A stretch of 64,000 bases of DNA from Colletes latitarsis (lineage: Eukaryota > Arthropoda > Insecta > Hymenoptera > Colletidae), in assembly GCF_051014445.1 (NCBI RefSeq), contig NC_135140.1, positions 12,207,501-12,271,500 of the forward strand, written 5' to 3'. How positions within the stretch are numbered: position 1 is the stretch's first letter; each line of letters opens with the position of its first letter. The position numbers and the translations under genes are program-made. This document shows positions 12,269 to 25,032 of the stretch, one piece after another. Below the pieces are notes generated by a model. It did not search any database and was not told where the DNA came from. It worked only from the letters and a program-made list of their open reading frames with translations.

Positions 12269-14440
12269 AAATAAATAGAGAAACATTACACTGTACGACT
12301 CTGCACGAGTTTCAATAATTTAGTACAATGTTCATGTTTTATCGAAAAAATATCTGTACCGCTAGGTGTACGATTTTAAGTAACAGTCACTGTATATTGC
12401 GTTTAAAACTGAAATCGATTTGACGAAATGCATATACTTTGTCGAGCAACGGTATTAATCAACAACATCGAGCCAAATTGTTACGAGGAACCCTCGAGAG
12501 CGCGGCGCACGTGACTCGTTTTTTCGTACACGACACACTGAACTCTCGCAAATCAACGGTGGGTCATCGGGTCTCAAGAATCGCGTGGATATGTTTTCGC
12601 GAGTCTCCATGGCGATATAACGCCGGTACGAATCGATACGAGTGTTCTTTCCTATTAACAAGACTGTAAGTAAGCGTGCTGATAGGGGTTGCAGCACGTG
12701 TAATCATCGGACGACGCGCGTCCGTTCCGAAACTTTAAAGAAATAAGTGTGTCGTCAGGCTAACCCTTTCCTCTCTTAAGCCAACGAACCGTTTAACGCG
12801 TCGAGTGACCGAAAATATTGATAAAATCGAATCGTTTCTCAGTCTGTATTTATCCTAAATTTTTTCAATTCTCTCGTTATTTGTGTCCGTCTCGTTAACG
12901 CAGATTTGCCCAGGCACCGATGAGAAATCTCGAATCGTCCGTAACTTGAAAAATTGCATCGTCGACAAGTGAGAAAAACGAAATTAACAGAAACAGTGTG
13001 TTCCGTTCGTCTCGACATGGTGACGGAAAATGAATAAGAAAAGGTATACAATATGTAATCGTCAAGAGTATAACATTGGGCTGTATATTCCTTAAAAGCC
13101 TATCGTATATGATAAGTATTTATTTTGAATTTAACGACGAACGATTGCACGAATTTCTGTCGGAATATTGCTGGTCTCCTGACGTCACGATCGATAAATC
13201 ATCGATGACAAAAGTAAAAAAAAAAAAAGAAGTTGAATGCGAGAGGGACTATCTTATGGCGTCACCTCCCGTACTCGCCACCAGAGGGCTACGTTCTTGT
13301 TTCTCTCGCAAGCGCTCGACCGACACCTCCATTGCTAAACTGTACACTCCTCTACCGACTACTCAATATCCCAATATTATTGTCTAAGGCAGAGCAATTT
13401 CCTTTTCTCCATTCCTACTATCTTTCTGGTCACTTCCCACCAACAAAGCAGCGCCATAGCCTTAAATAAGCTCTCCCTTAATTCACGATATTAACGATCG
13501 CTACGCTGGCTGTCAGAGCGTAATGATACATTCTATTCGAAACAGGTGCAATCGATCGTTTTGTGCAAAGATGTAGAACGCTCTCGTTTAAACGTACTCG
13601 AAAATAGAAGTATCGACTGCCAGTACAAACGACACTGTTTCGTTACCGTTTGTTTTACCTAAAACGCGACCACGCGCCGTCACGGTTAATTATCATAGTT
13701 CGTCGATCGTATTCGATGGAATCGAATCCACCGTGCCAATCGCGGACGCGGTGAATAGAAAATTCGATGATTATTCGATTTAGAAGTTTCGTAGCCTCGT
13801 AGCCTCTGACCGATGCATCCTCGTGAGATAAACGCAATCTTGCGATTAGTCGGAGTAACACTTATCTAGAAACTTCAGTACAATCTCACCTTGCTTGAAA
13901 GAATGTGTAACGATTTTTGTTTTATGCCGATTACAAGATTTTTGTATATTTATGCAATTCTGCATAGTTGAACATCGTAACCGTGAATAACAATTTGGAA
14001 TAAATTTTCGAATTCCAGCCCATCAGTCTTGAGCGACTACAACGACGACTTTTGATTTAAGATTAACACTAAAGCTACCGACGATTACAGTGTATTTATT
14101 TGTACCAAAGAGATTAAAACGATAGAAATAATTGTTTATTCGTTCCCTTCTAGAAAATTAGATATTATTAATAGAAACGAATTTTTATTAGAAATTACAA
14201 ATGAGTCATTTTGACTGCTTTGGTAGTCTGGTGTTGAGCACCATTGTTCTTAACATTAGGTTTACGGTACGCATTCAGATTCTAAACTTAACGTTATGTT
14301 AGAATCCGGGTGGTCAAGTAATGCTCTTTTCGTATTATAAGAGTTTATTCATTTACATTGAACTCGCGCCGAACTCAACTATGAAGAATAACGGAATTTG
14401 CAATGGACTTTTGACTCTTCGACAAGGCGTTAACACCCGC
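12269..14440. other. Gene-free stretch containing the 12.4-kb duplicated block
   Basis: Contains the 12401-12524 block shared with 42 kb (separate entry) and a CpG-richer zone at about 12480-12800 and 13480-13870. ORFs of up to 103 codons are present but none resembles a protein. A poly-A run lies at 13216-13227. Confidence 0.4.
12401..12524 (+). repeat. 124-bp block duplicated at 42031-42153 (copy 1)
   Basis: From GTTTAAAACTGAAATCGATT to GTGACTCGTTTTT this block matches 42031-42153 at roughly 90% by eye. It includes an unusually GC-rich core, CTCGAGAGCGCGGCGCACGT. Just upstream (12369-12393) GTACGATTTTAAGTAACAGT is also found near 42 kb, but inverted (41647-41673). Probably part of an unrecognised repeat family or a segmental duplication. 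Confidence 0.7.
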
Positions 14441-16046
14441 GGCTTCGTTAAAAAGTTATTAACAATTAAATTCAAAAATTTCAAATCGATCTGGAAAAAT
14501 TATTTTCTGTTGCGAGGGTCAATTACAATCATTTTTGGTGAATACACATGTCTGCGAAATCCTATCCACTTCCGAGAAAAAAATTCGAGAAGGTATTGAA
14601 ATTTGTAGACGAAATTAAAAAATTTCAAATCACACTAAAAAAATTATATTTAGTTACAGGGGATAATTACAATCATTTTTGGCCATTACACATACCCTCG
14701 AAATCCTACGCGCTTTCGAGAAAAAAATTCCTTACCGAGAATCTAATTTGAGGCCAAAAATGGTTCCCCAAAATTTCATGAAAATCTTTAAAACGTCATA
14801 ACTTCTGAACGGATTGGACGATTTTAATGTTCAAAAAGCCAAACGGCGCGTATTTTTGTGTAGAATATGTAGAAATTCTAAAAATATTCGAAAAGTTGGT
14901 CCTTGACCCCGCAAAATGAGAAAAACCCCATAAAAATGGTCCAATTTTCAAACAGCCACAACTCCTACAATTGTGAATATATTTCAATGAAACTTTTTTC
15001 TGAAGTAGAGCTCATGGGTACCTACAAAAAAGTATTAGACAACTTTTCTGTAGGGCGTCAAATAAAATTACTAGAAATCAAAAACGAATTTTTAAGAGAA
15101 ATCGACAGGGGGTAGGTGCCTAAATTTTTCGACGAAAATGAAAAGTTTCAAATCGTTCTGAAAAAATTATTTTCGAATCTAGGAGTCAATTACAATTATT
15201 TTTGGTGAATAGACATACCCCCGAAATTCTACCCACTTTCTAGAAAAAAATTCGAGAAGGTGTGAAATTTTTCGACGGAAAAAAAAATTTCAAATCGTTT
15301 TGGAAAAATTATTTTCGATTTGAGGGTCAATTACAATCATTTTTGGTCGTTACACATACCCCCGAAATCCTACTCAGTTTCGAGAAAAAAATTCCTTACC
15401 GAAAATCTAATTTCTGGCCAGAAATGCTTCCCCGAAATTTCATACGAATCTTTAAAACGTCGTAACTTCTAAACGGATTGAAGGATTTTAATTTTCAAAA
15501 ATGCAAACAACGTGTATTTTAGTAAAGAATACGTAGAAATTGCAAAAATATTCGAAAAGATGATTCTTCAGTCAGTAAAATGAGAAAAACTCCATAAAAG
15601 CGGTCCAATTTTCAAATGACCATACCTCCTACAATAGTGAATATATTTCAATGAAATTTTAGGAGGAAGTAGAGCTCACAGCTACCTATAAAAAAGTTCC
15701 AAACAACTTTTCCGTAGCATGCCAAGCAAATTTATTAAAAATGAAAAACGAATTCTTAAGAAAAATCGACAGGTGCCTAAATTTTTTGTCAAAATTAAAA
15801 AATTTCAAATCATTCTAAAAAAATTATTTTCAATTGCAGGGATCAATTATAGTCATTTTTGATCGACACATATACCCTCGAAATTCTACGCACTTTCGAT
15901 AAAAAAATTCAGTAAGGGTGAAACTTTAAACGTTAATAACTTTTTAACGAAGCCTTAATCAACAAATTGGTATTCTTGATTTTCGTCTTATTTTGGCCTC
16001 TAGAATCCTCCATTAAAATTTTTCCCAGGGGTTGCCGAACACCCTA
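14441..16046 (+). mobile_element. Modular TIR element, copy C (left end truncated, long form)
   Basis: Starts within the left subterminal block (GGCTTCGTTAAAAAGTTATT) and ends with GGTTGCCGAACACCCTA before TATA, so only the right terminus is kept. It contains several GTCAATTACAATCA modules plus two copies of the long-form central domain (AACTTCTGAACGGATTGGAC at about 14800 and a diverged copy near 15460). Module orientation is plus. Confidence 0.85.
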
Positions 16047-17124
16047 TATATGCCTTAGCAATAGTAAGGGCGGAGGACCCTTAGACCTACTGACTAAACG
16101 AGCCTTGTGACTAACAGACGATGACTTATCGATATTTGGCCTATTGGTCATCCAACAGTTATAGGACTCATAAATATTATTTGTTAGCAATTTATGTTGA
16201 ATTGAATTCATGTAATATGTATCCTCTAATTAAAAGAGAAACTGCATTTTAATGCAACTGTCAACGTAGCGAATTATAATAAAAATATCCGCAACGATTG
16301 TCCGTAAACCTAGTGTTAAACTAGTTTTCGTTAAAGTACACGATAAATGCAGTTTTTCCACTCTTTTATTGGCTCGACTATGTTTCTGTGTGTTCGGTTT
16401 CTCTAAAAGTCGGGCAAACTGGACTTTAATCTAAAATAAATTGCCTTTGAGGCCACGTGTTCCTAACGACGATACTCATTGTGCTTTATCGGGAAGTAAT
16501 GTTTGTTTTCCAGCACAGCAACGACTCGAAAGGAACATTACGCGCGTTAGAACGTCGATGAGTGACAAGCTCGTATAAAACGGTTTCAATTGCATCGAGC
16601 GTCTCGAGGTTAGCGCAAAGTTTTCCTTCGCTGCTTTTACCCGGAAGTGTAGTTTACTTTCAGTCGAGTGCACTTTGGACTGGTAACTATTTTCGCTAGT
16701 GTGTTATCTATCTACCAACAGGCGTTGCTGTTCCGACGAGCGTCGATCGCGTTGCACCGGATCTAGCTCTCTGCAGTCACCTGCCAATTGCACTTGGCAT
16801 AACCACCTGCAATTCGTACGCATTGCTTCTTTTAACGTGGATGAACTAACGAAATCGCTTTGCGGAACCGCGCCGTAACTTGGCATGCCGGTTTCTTCTT
16901 TAGGACGAATAAAAAAAAAAATTACAGCATTTAAAATCTAAAATTTATCAGCAAGCTGCAACAAAGACATTACCAAATGGTGAATTATACGTTGTTCCGA
17001 AATTATTTCGAGATACACTCCGGTACAAAAGGATAGCACGCTTTCAAATTATTGTAATTTCTGTTTATTAAACATTACATATTTAGTTTTTTGTATATTT
17101 TCAGATTGCTCTTGTCGATATATA
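16047..17124. other. Gene-free stretch with a GC-richer block
   Basis: The 16440-16900 part is CpG-richer than its flanks and could be a promoter or a first exon; a weak minus-strand candidate ORF within it is listed separately. Nothing else is supported. Confidence 0.3.
16704..16886 (-). CDS. Weak candidate first exon or small ORF
   Basis: The minus-strand ORF begins MPSYGAVPQSDFVSSSTLKE and has more balanced codons than the surroundings. Possible donor sites (GCAG|GTGGTT and GGCAG|GTGACT) follow within the ORF. I do not recognise it and found no partner exon, so it may equally be a chance ORF in a CpG-rich regulatory block. Confidence 0.15.
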   Translation of the reverse strand: MPSYGAVPQSDFVSSSTLKEAMRTNCRWLCQVQLAGDCRELDPVQRDRRSSEQQRLLVDR

Positions 17125-17928
17125 CAGGGTATTCGGCCAACCCTGGGAAAAATTTTAATGGGGGATTCTAGAGGCCAACATAAGACGAAAATCAAGAATA
17201 CCAATTTGTTGATGGAGGCTTCGTTAAAAAGTTATTAACTATTAAATTCAAAAATTTCAAATCGCTCTGGAAAAATTATTTTCTGTTGCGGGGGTCAATT
17301 ACAATCATTTTTGGTGAATACACATGTCTTCGAAATCCTACCCACTTTTGAGAAATAAATTCGAGAAAATGTGAAAATTTCCCACAAAATTAAAATTTTT
17401 CAAATCATTCTAAAAAAATTATTTTCGATTGCAGGGGTCAATTACAATCATTTTTGGTCATTACACATACCCTCAAAATCCTACCCACTTTCGAGAAAAA
17501 AATTCGTGAAAGTGTGAAATTTGTCAACAAAATTAAAAAATTTGCAATCGTTCTAAAAAAATTATTTTTGGCTACAGGGGTCAATTACAAGTATCTTTGG
17601 TCAAAAGACATACCACCGAAATCCTACGCAGTTTCAAGAAAAAAATTCGAGTAGGTACCTAAATTTTTCGGTGAAAAAAGAAATTTTCGAATCGTTCTAA
17701 AAAAATTATTTTCGATTGCAGGGGTCAATTACAATTATTTTTGGTGGATAGACCTACCCCCGAAATTCTATCCACTTTCTAGAAAAAAATTCAATACGGT
17801 CGGAACCTTAAACGATAATAACTTTTTAACGAAGCTTCCATCAACAAATTAGTATTCTTGATTTTCGTCTTATTTTGGCCTCTAGAATCTCCCATTAAAA
17901 TTTTTCCCAGGGATGACTGAACACCCTG
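17125..17928 (+). mobile_element. Modular TIR element, copy D (both ends, short form, four modules)
   Basis: Left terminus CAGGGTATTCGGCCAACCC after TA (17123-17124). The right terminus is GACTGAACACCCTG followed by CA, probably a mutated TA. Near each end are inverted copies of the subterminal block (TTCTAGAGGCC / GGCCTCTAGAA). The body has four direct modules: the GTCAATT anchor occurs at 17294, 17437, 17580 and 17724, i.e. a spacing of 143-144 bp. It lacks the long-form central domain, and this is the clearest copy for defining the module. Confidence 0.9.
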
Positions 17929-20900
17929 CATAATCGCGTTCGAAAGCAACTGCAACGAAAAGAAAACTGCAAGAAAAGCAGTGGTTCTTAATCGGGGCTG
18001 GTAAAATTTTTTTTTTGTGTGTAGGGGTGTGGGCAGCGAATTTCCATGGACAACTATTAAATACTTATTTCGTATTAAACAAACTATTCATTTTTGCTAT
18101 CACTACGACTCGAAGTAACAATAAAATTTATATAAATATAGGTGAATCTTCTATACCGATCGAGGATCGAGAGATTTCATTTTTAATACTATTTCTATCA
18201 AAGTTGTCACACTGTTACAGGGCCAAGCTTATTGAACCATAATAATAGCTTAGTTTCTCTCTATGATGGTTTCTTTCTTATTGGGATACAAGTACGTTTT
18301 TAACATCTTGGTCGAGTGTACCAGTGAAAGGAACGTTTACATTGGCGTTGAAACGAATCGTATAATTAACATTTTTGTCCAACTCCATAACAAAGATACA
18401 CGTATGTGCATAGTTTGTCACAATGGTGAGTAAGGGTACAAGACGAAACGTCGATGACTATGACTAAATAAATACTCAATAAACCTCGATAAAAACTCAA
18501 ATTTTTGTTCAAACTATCGATGGTACGGCAAAAATGTACTGGACTTTTGTATTCCCCTCGTCGAAACCTACAACTTAAAAAAAAAAAAACGTCGATCCGA
18601 CGACTTCGAAATTTTACACTTTAGGGCCACTTTTTAAACAAATGGCTGGCCATAAACGTCTAGTATTTTACAGATTGCGTTTGGACACCAGCCCCTACGA
18701 CTCTGTCAAATTTCGTTGAAATCCCAGGTTGTCAGGTCATGACCTCCCCTTGTGAGTACGATGGTGCTAGCTAGTTCATAACTTCCCCAGTGAACGTTCA
18801 TGTTCGCCGCGTAGGGTAATGCTTTGAAAGAAATTTTCGTTCCGTACGACTGGAAAAATCGCCTATTTTTAACATTGTCCTTTCAAATAATCTGACATCT
18901 ATTTTAACTATGTAGGTCAGTGTCGCTGGGAGGTCGGTTAATGCATTCCGCCCTTTTACACGATTTTATAAGAAATTCTGACTGCTTATCACGAACAAGA
19001 CGATACACGAAATGGAAATATACCGAAATATTCATTTTTTTTTTTTTTGCAATTCGATTTAAATGCTTGAACTTCGCTCGATTCGACGTGTTCTATTTTA
19101 TGTGGGTCAATGTAGTCGATGTTAATTCGTCCTACTGTTAATATACATATAAATCGATAATGGCGAACTGTGCCGGTCAAGAGGGAACGATCTTCGAACG
19201 TAACGGTAAAAATATAAATTTCCAAGTGACTTTGTAAACTCTGTTCCACGTGGAAGAGAAAATTAACAAGGAATGGGATACTCCAATTAACCGCCAACGT
19301 AATTCGTTCTGTTTAAACGTCGAGTAGGCGAGAACGTTATTTTAAATTGAAATGCATAATCTTGAAACGATTCGGCTTTATCCCTCGCGCGATGAAATAT
19401 TCATGCGCGCGGCAACGATAATACATATATAAATATAATCAAACGCCAAGAGCCGCGGTTCTTCCATTTCGAACAAAGTGCAAGACTGTTCTGTTCGATC
19501 CTTTGTTCGCTGCGCGAAGAGATAATCCCTTCCGTTACAAATCGAAACTCTAGATATTTTTTCTGAGACCAACTTCGCCACGATTGTCAGAAGATGGCCG
19601 AAACGAGCGTCAAAAGCGTTCAATGGTTCACTTTTTAGCGTATAAAATCAGTAATGGACATTTTTTTATAAGCCAAAGCTAATGTTCCTGACAAGTTCGT
19701 TCAAAAACGTTCGCAAATGTCCCAACAAGTACTTATTTCTTAACAACGTATGTTTACTATATTAATTATTATTATATATATGTACTCGTGAAAAAAAAAA
19801 TGGTAGATAATACGCGTTGCTTTATTTTAGAACAATTTAGGTTTCAGGACCCATCGACAGATGGCGCCAAGAGTAAGGTCCCATGAGTACATTCATATGC
19901 ATAGGTTTTGCACTCTAAATTAACCTTTTTGCAAATCAAATTTCACCTCGTTACTAATTAAGTTTCTCCCAGGCCATCGTAATACAAGTAAAATCGAATA
20001 AACAAAGAACAATATAAAATTACATAAATTTAACATGAAATACTTGACGTTAAAATAAAAAGTGATTCTACGAACACGTTTAGGTACAAGTATTCCTAGC
20101 TATTTGTTTAAAAAGACAAACGGTTATTTTATTCGACGACTATTACAAACCGTTCAAACATTCGAGGACACGCATAACTTTACAAGTCCCAGCCCTATTG
20201 ACGAGTCCTCTAGCGGGCCTAGGACGAAACACAAAAAACCTTTCATTTCCTTCCCGTTTCTCTCTTCCGTCCTACTTTCCCGACATGTTCTACTGTATTG
20301 AGAAGACTGACACCTGAGAGATATACGGGACAGATCAAAAACCCCAAAACAAATAACCACAACGATACTAAGCCAATTCCCGAGAACGCCATATATTACG
20401 CAGGCTACTTCAGAAATGGGTCGTTAAACTTTGTTATCGTATTCCACTTTTCCTAAGGATGAAAAATGGTCGTATAAACACAAGTACGGAAACGTTTCCT
20501 TTTCAGGATATAAACACCTCTTGCTCGCTTCGAAATATCGTATCAATAACTGTTACAGAATTATGAGCATTGTCAACACACTTCTCTGTTAGAAGTGAAT
20601 ATTGCAATAAAGCAAGTCATCCTTAAAGTGGAGGCAACTTATGTCGTGATAAATCTGTTTCTATCTAAACGTTTAATAGTCGAGTCTCATTTAGATAAAT
20701 TTTAATATCAAGTAGACAGAGACTCCATCAAGAGACCTTTCCTTTTTTAAATGTCTTTAAAAGCTGTTTGAAAAAAATTTTTATAAGCAAATTTTAATAA
20801 AATCTCAAACTGCTCCATCGTAAACAAAACATGTTTACGCCTCTAGAAGGAAAAGTTTCTGAATCTATATTTATCTGACCTTTTTCCATCTTTAGGGTGA

Positions 20901-21934
20901 CCGGAATACAACACCAAAGTTTGACGGCCTATTTCTGAAGCACCCTATATATTAAAATAGCAGAATAACGTGCAAAAATATTACTAAAATGTACTAGAAA
21001 TATATCATGATAATTATTAATTATTTGCATACTATTCGACATGTTGACTGTCACGCCAGTTTTTACTATTTAGGGACATTCTTTCATAATTATAGCACGA
21101 CGAATAACGGTTACAATTGTTGGACATACAAGCCGAAAGACTTGCCAAATTTGATAAAAATCGGTGAAGATCAGCACTGACATTTTTCTGTCAGTGTGTA
21201 CGATGAACAATCGGCAACGTCGCAAGTTCCCGACCACGCATCTCGCGTATTTTCTTTGGTAAATCGGGGTATACTTGCACAAAACAGCAACCGAGAACGA
21301 GTCCAAATTGAACTTGACATTCTCGACACTTACTCTCCGCAAACACTTCGACTGTCGTTTTACAAACACTGTTCCATTCACTGTTTAATACTAAAACCGT
21401 GTCGCTACGAATGTACACGAAAGCAACGTTATATAATAAAAAAACGAACCGAAACGAACGTGTAATATAAACGTCCAAACTTGTCTTCGTAAATCCCGTG
21501 GCTAGGCCGCTTCTAACCTCAGTCACCGTAATAAACTCGAGTTACAATTTAATCGAATCATTGACACTTCTTGAAACCGTTCGTGCATTTTGAATGCAAC
21601 GTTTTGTCAGTCTTAGAAAAGATTAGACGAGTTTTTCCGTTGTTCCGTTTACTCGTGGCGACATTCGGGTGAATCGATTTGATCCGCGATCGATCGGGCA
21701 TCGATACGTCCAGTAAAATTAGTGTTCCTACTCACCGTTGCTTTGTCAGAGGTCCAACGAATATGCGCAACACCCGTATCTAGATGATCGTTTGATCGAT
21801 GGTCGCAGCGTGGTCCTATCGTCGTGCGTCGCGTTCTATCGGCGTTTTGTTGCAAAAGAGTTAAAAGACACTTATCATGAAAGCGACGAGCGGCTGATAG
21901 CACGGCCCGTATCACTACCGTGCGAGCGTGGCTG
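17929..21934. other. Gene-free stretch of about 4 kb
   Basis: No coding gene is supported. Poly-A and poly-T tracts lie at about 18005-18015, 18579-18590 and 19036-19048. A small repeat-like segment at 20893-20945 begins AGGGTGACC and ends GCACCCTATATA. CpG-richer patches at 19380-19600 and 21640-21930 carry ORFs of 60-111 codons on both strands that do not look like proteins. Confidence 0.4.
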
Positions 21935-22545
21935 CGATATTTATGTAGAAGAGCGTTTCAGCGCACGCGCAGTGTTTACCAGACGACGGGCCGGTGTCAT
22001 GAGGAAACTGCCCCACCATTCACGCGTACTAATGCACAGCCACGTGAACGTGAGCTCCAGCGCTTCGGGCAACTTCGGGGAATTGAGAAAGATGACGAAT
22101 GTTAGTCTTTTCTTCTCGCTCTTGAAACAGCTGAAATGCGATTTTGCGTCAGCCAGCATACGATTCCGAGCCTCGACTGTCCAGATATTTTTATTTTCCG
22201 ATCTATGTAGCTATCAGGAAGGTATCGAAATGAACAAAAAATTTCGAAAATTGCGGCAAGTAATCGTAATACGTAAGGTAGGAATATAAAAAATGCTAGG
22301 GATAGTCGAGATTCGAGATCGTATGTCGATTGACGCAAAATTGGATTTCAGACTGTTTCAAGAGGAAGACGGTGAAGCTCACGTTCGCCTTCTTTGTCGA
22401 CTATCCCGAAGTTGTCCGAAGTATCAGAAGTCACACACACGTGGCTGTGCGTCAGTGTGTGCAAGTGGAGGGGCAGTTTCCTCGTGACAGCGGTCTGCAG
22501 TCTGGTAAGAGCTTGCCCCGCGTTCTTCAACTGCTACGATTCCCC
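21935..22545. repeat. Long imperfect inverted repeat (about 240-bp arms, 127-bp loop)
   Basis: The left arm (about 21935-22180) is an imperfect reverse complement of the right arm (about 22306-22545). Anchors seen directly: GAGGAAACTGCCCC (22001-22014) pairs with GGGGCAGTTTCCTC (22470-22483); CTCTTGAAACAG (22119-22130) with CTGTTTCAAGAG (22353-22364); TTTTGCGTCA (22142-22151) with TGACGCAAAA (22331-22340); TTACCAGAC (21977-21985) with GTCTGGTAA (22499-22507). It is unrelated to the TA-flanked family and is GC-richer than its surroundings. A transcript through it would fold into a long hairpin. ORFs on the arms (up to 183 codons) are more likely incidental. Confidence 0.85.
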
Positions 22546-23992
22546 ACCTCCGTCATGAAAGTGATTATCCGTTGTGATCGTAGGTCCACTCGATCATTAG
22601 ATGCCGGAAAATTCTTGTCTGCACGCATCGCCATGGCGTTTGCTAGTCACGAACCGCGATAGAAAATTGTTCACGATCCTCCTTCGATGACGTAACGTGA
22701 ACTTATCCAAGGACGTGGGACCGTCGAGCGAGCTAAAGCTGCTGGCTATCGATCATCGATAAGTTATCGATATCCCAATATTTTACGATATATCGATAAT
22801 ATCTTTAAGATCATAGGTATATGTATGCATGTCTGAAGAAACGCCATCGCTTCACTGATAGTATTTCAAAATTAAATATATAAGTACTCTTATCACATTA
22901 ATCTAATCGTTCTTGTTTTTTACATGTCTTTAAAAAAATATTATAATTAAATTTCTCTTATCGATATATCGAATTGTCTAACGTTTCTTCCCTCGAGACG
23001 GGTTCATTCCTCGGAAGGATCTGCAACATAAAACATTCGTGTTAGCGACTTAATCGCATAATAGATAACATTGATCATTGATCTTTCAAATATGATCCAC
23101 GTTACGCATAAATAATCGTGTGCAATAGGAAAGCCTTGTTTACATTTATTCGAACCTAACCTTCGTATGTTTTTTCGATTTTTTTATAGATACGAATGCT
23201 TCTGTTACATGAGCGTAATTTGTACCAATTTGCTCGTGATCGTTGCCGTAAGCAACTTGATTATCCACATAGTTTTCATGCAATTATATAAACTGGCATA
23301 CGAATACATTTGTGGAACAACGTTCGATTAAAAACAATAACGATAGAAAGACAGATACGGTTTGTTAGTCTCCCTGCGAAATAAGAGCTGTTTTCCGTCT
23401 CGTGTAACGTGTTTTGTCAATGTAGGTAAGTAGAGTAAACAAGACTCGTGCGGTAGTATGAACGAGCAAGGTCTCACCTTGGCAATACACTCTCGAAAGG
23501 TATAAACATAATGCAACCAAACGCAGATTGTGTATCGTATTTTTTTTTAACAGGCTATCGATAAAAGTATTTGGTTGCATTGTCGTTAATACCGGAAAAG
23601 GAAAAATATATAATTCCTTTCATCTCGATAGAAAAAGGAAAAACAAAGTTATTTTCACGGTTCACGATCAATTACGCAATTGTTACGTTAATACGTGATA
23701 AGATAGTACAAAAAATATCAATTAAGTAATGATTGATACTAATCAATAATGTAATTAAAAATAATTCAGACACGACCAGTGACAGTCCAGTGACATGCGA
23801 CGAAGTAGACTAAACGTCCATACATTGTAGGTCACTACCTTAACCATTATCTTACAGTAACGGATACAAGGAGGCAGAGTCGAGCAAATTTCATTCGCGA
23901 ATAAAATAATAAATATCCTAGGTTATTATCTGTTGGAAGTACGTTCGAATGTTAATTCTTAATAATTTTTAATAATTTAGTAATTTAATATA
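22546..23992. other. Gene-free stretch
   Basis: AT-rich, with dense TATCGAT motifs at about 22745-22805 (ATCGATCATCGATAAGTTATCGAT). No gene, RNA gene or complete element is supported. Confidence 0.4.
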
Positions 23993-25032
23993 CAGGATGT
24001 TCGGCCATTCCTGAGAAAAATTTTAATGGAGGATTCTAGAGGCCAAAATAAGACGAAAATCAAGAATACCAATTTGTTGATGGAAGCTTCGTTAAAAAGT
24101 TATTAACAATTAAATTCAAAAATTTCAAACCGTTCTGGAAAAATTATGTTCAGTTACGGGGGTCAATTACAATCATTTTTGGTGAATAGACATACCTCCG
24201 AAATCCTATCCACTTTCGAGAAAAAAATTCGAGAAGGTGTGAAAGTTTTGGGTGAAAAATAAGACTTTCGAATCGTCTTGGAAAAATTATTTTTAGTTGC
24301 AGAGGTCAATTGCAAGCATTTTTGGTCAATAGACATACCCCCGAAATCCTACTCAGTTTCGAGAAAAAAATTCCTTACCGAAAATATCATTTCTGGTTAG
24401 AAATGTCTACCCGAATTTTCATGCGAATCTTTAAAACGTCATAACTTCTGAACGGATCGGACGATTTTAATGTTTAAAAAAGCAAACTACGCGTATTTTG
24501 ATGGAGAATATGTACAAATCGCAAAAATATTTGAAAAGTTGATCCTTGACACCGCAAAATGAGAAAAACCCCATAAAAATGGTCCAATTTTCAAACAGCC
24601 ATAACTCCTACAATTGTGAATATATTTCAATGAAGCTTTTTTTCTAAGTAGAGCTCATGGGTACCTACAAAAAAGTATTAGACAACTTTTCTGTAGGGCG
24701 TCAAACAAAATTACTAAAAATGAAAAACGAATTTTTAAGAAAAATCGACAGGGGTTAGGTGCCTAAATTTTTCGACGAAAATGAAAAGTTTCAAATCGTT
24801 CTGAAAAAATTATTTTCGAATCTAGGAGTCAATTACAATTATTTTGGGTGAATAGACATACCCCCGAAATCCTACCCACTTTCTAGAAAAAAATTCAGTA
24901 CGGCCGGAACTTTAAATGTTAATAACTTTTTAACAAAGCCTCCATCAAGAAATTGATATTCTTGATTTTCGTCTTATTTTGGCCTCTAGAATCCCCCATT
25001 AAAATTTTTCCCAGATGTGGCCGAACACCCTG
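23993..25032 (+). mobile_element. Modular TIR element, copy E (complete, long form, 1040 bp)
   Basis: Both termini are present: CAGGATGTTCGGCC after TA (23991-23992), and GTGGCCGAACACCCTG before TA (25033-25034). It contains GTCAATTACAATCA-type modules flanking the long-form central domain (AACTTCTGAACGGATCGGAC ... CTCATGGGTACCTACAAAAA). No coding capacity. Inserted in AT-rich DNA. Confidence 0.92.

Noticed and set aside
20893..20945. Tiny AGGGTGACC ... GCACCCTATATA segment as a mini inverted-repeat element.
   Set aside because: The inverted match is only about seven bases and no second copy was seen; too weak to call.
21738..22289. A 183-codon plus-strand ORF over the left hairpin arm.
   Set aside because: It runs across arm and loop, has no recognisable domain, and the region also has ORFs in other frames. 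More likely incidental to GC-richer DNA.
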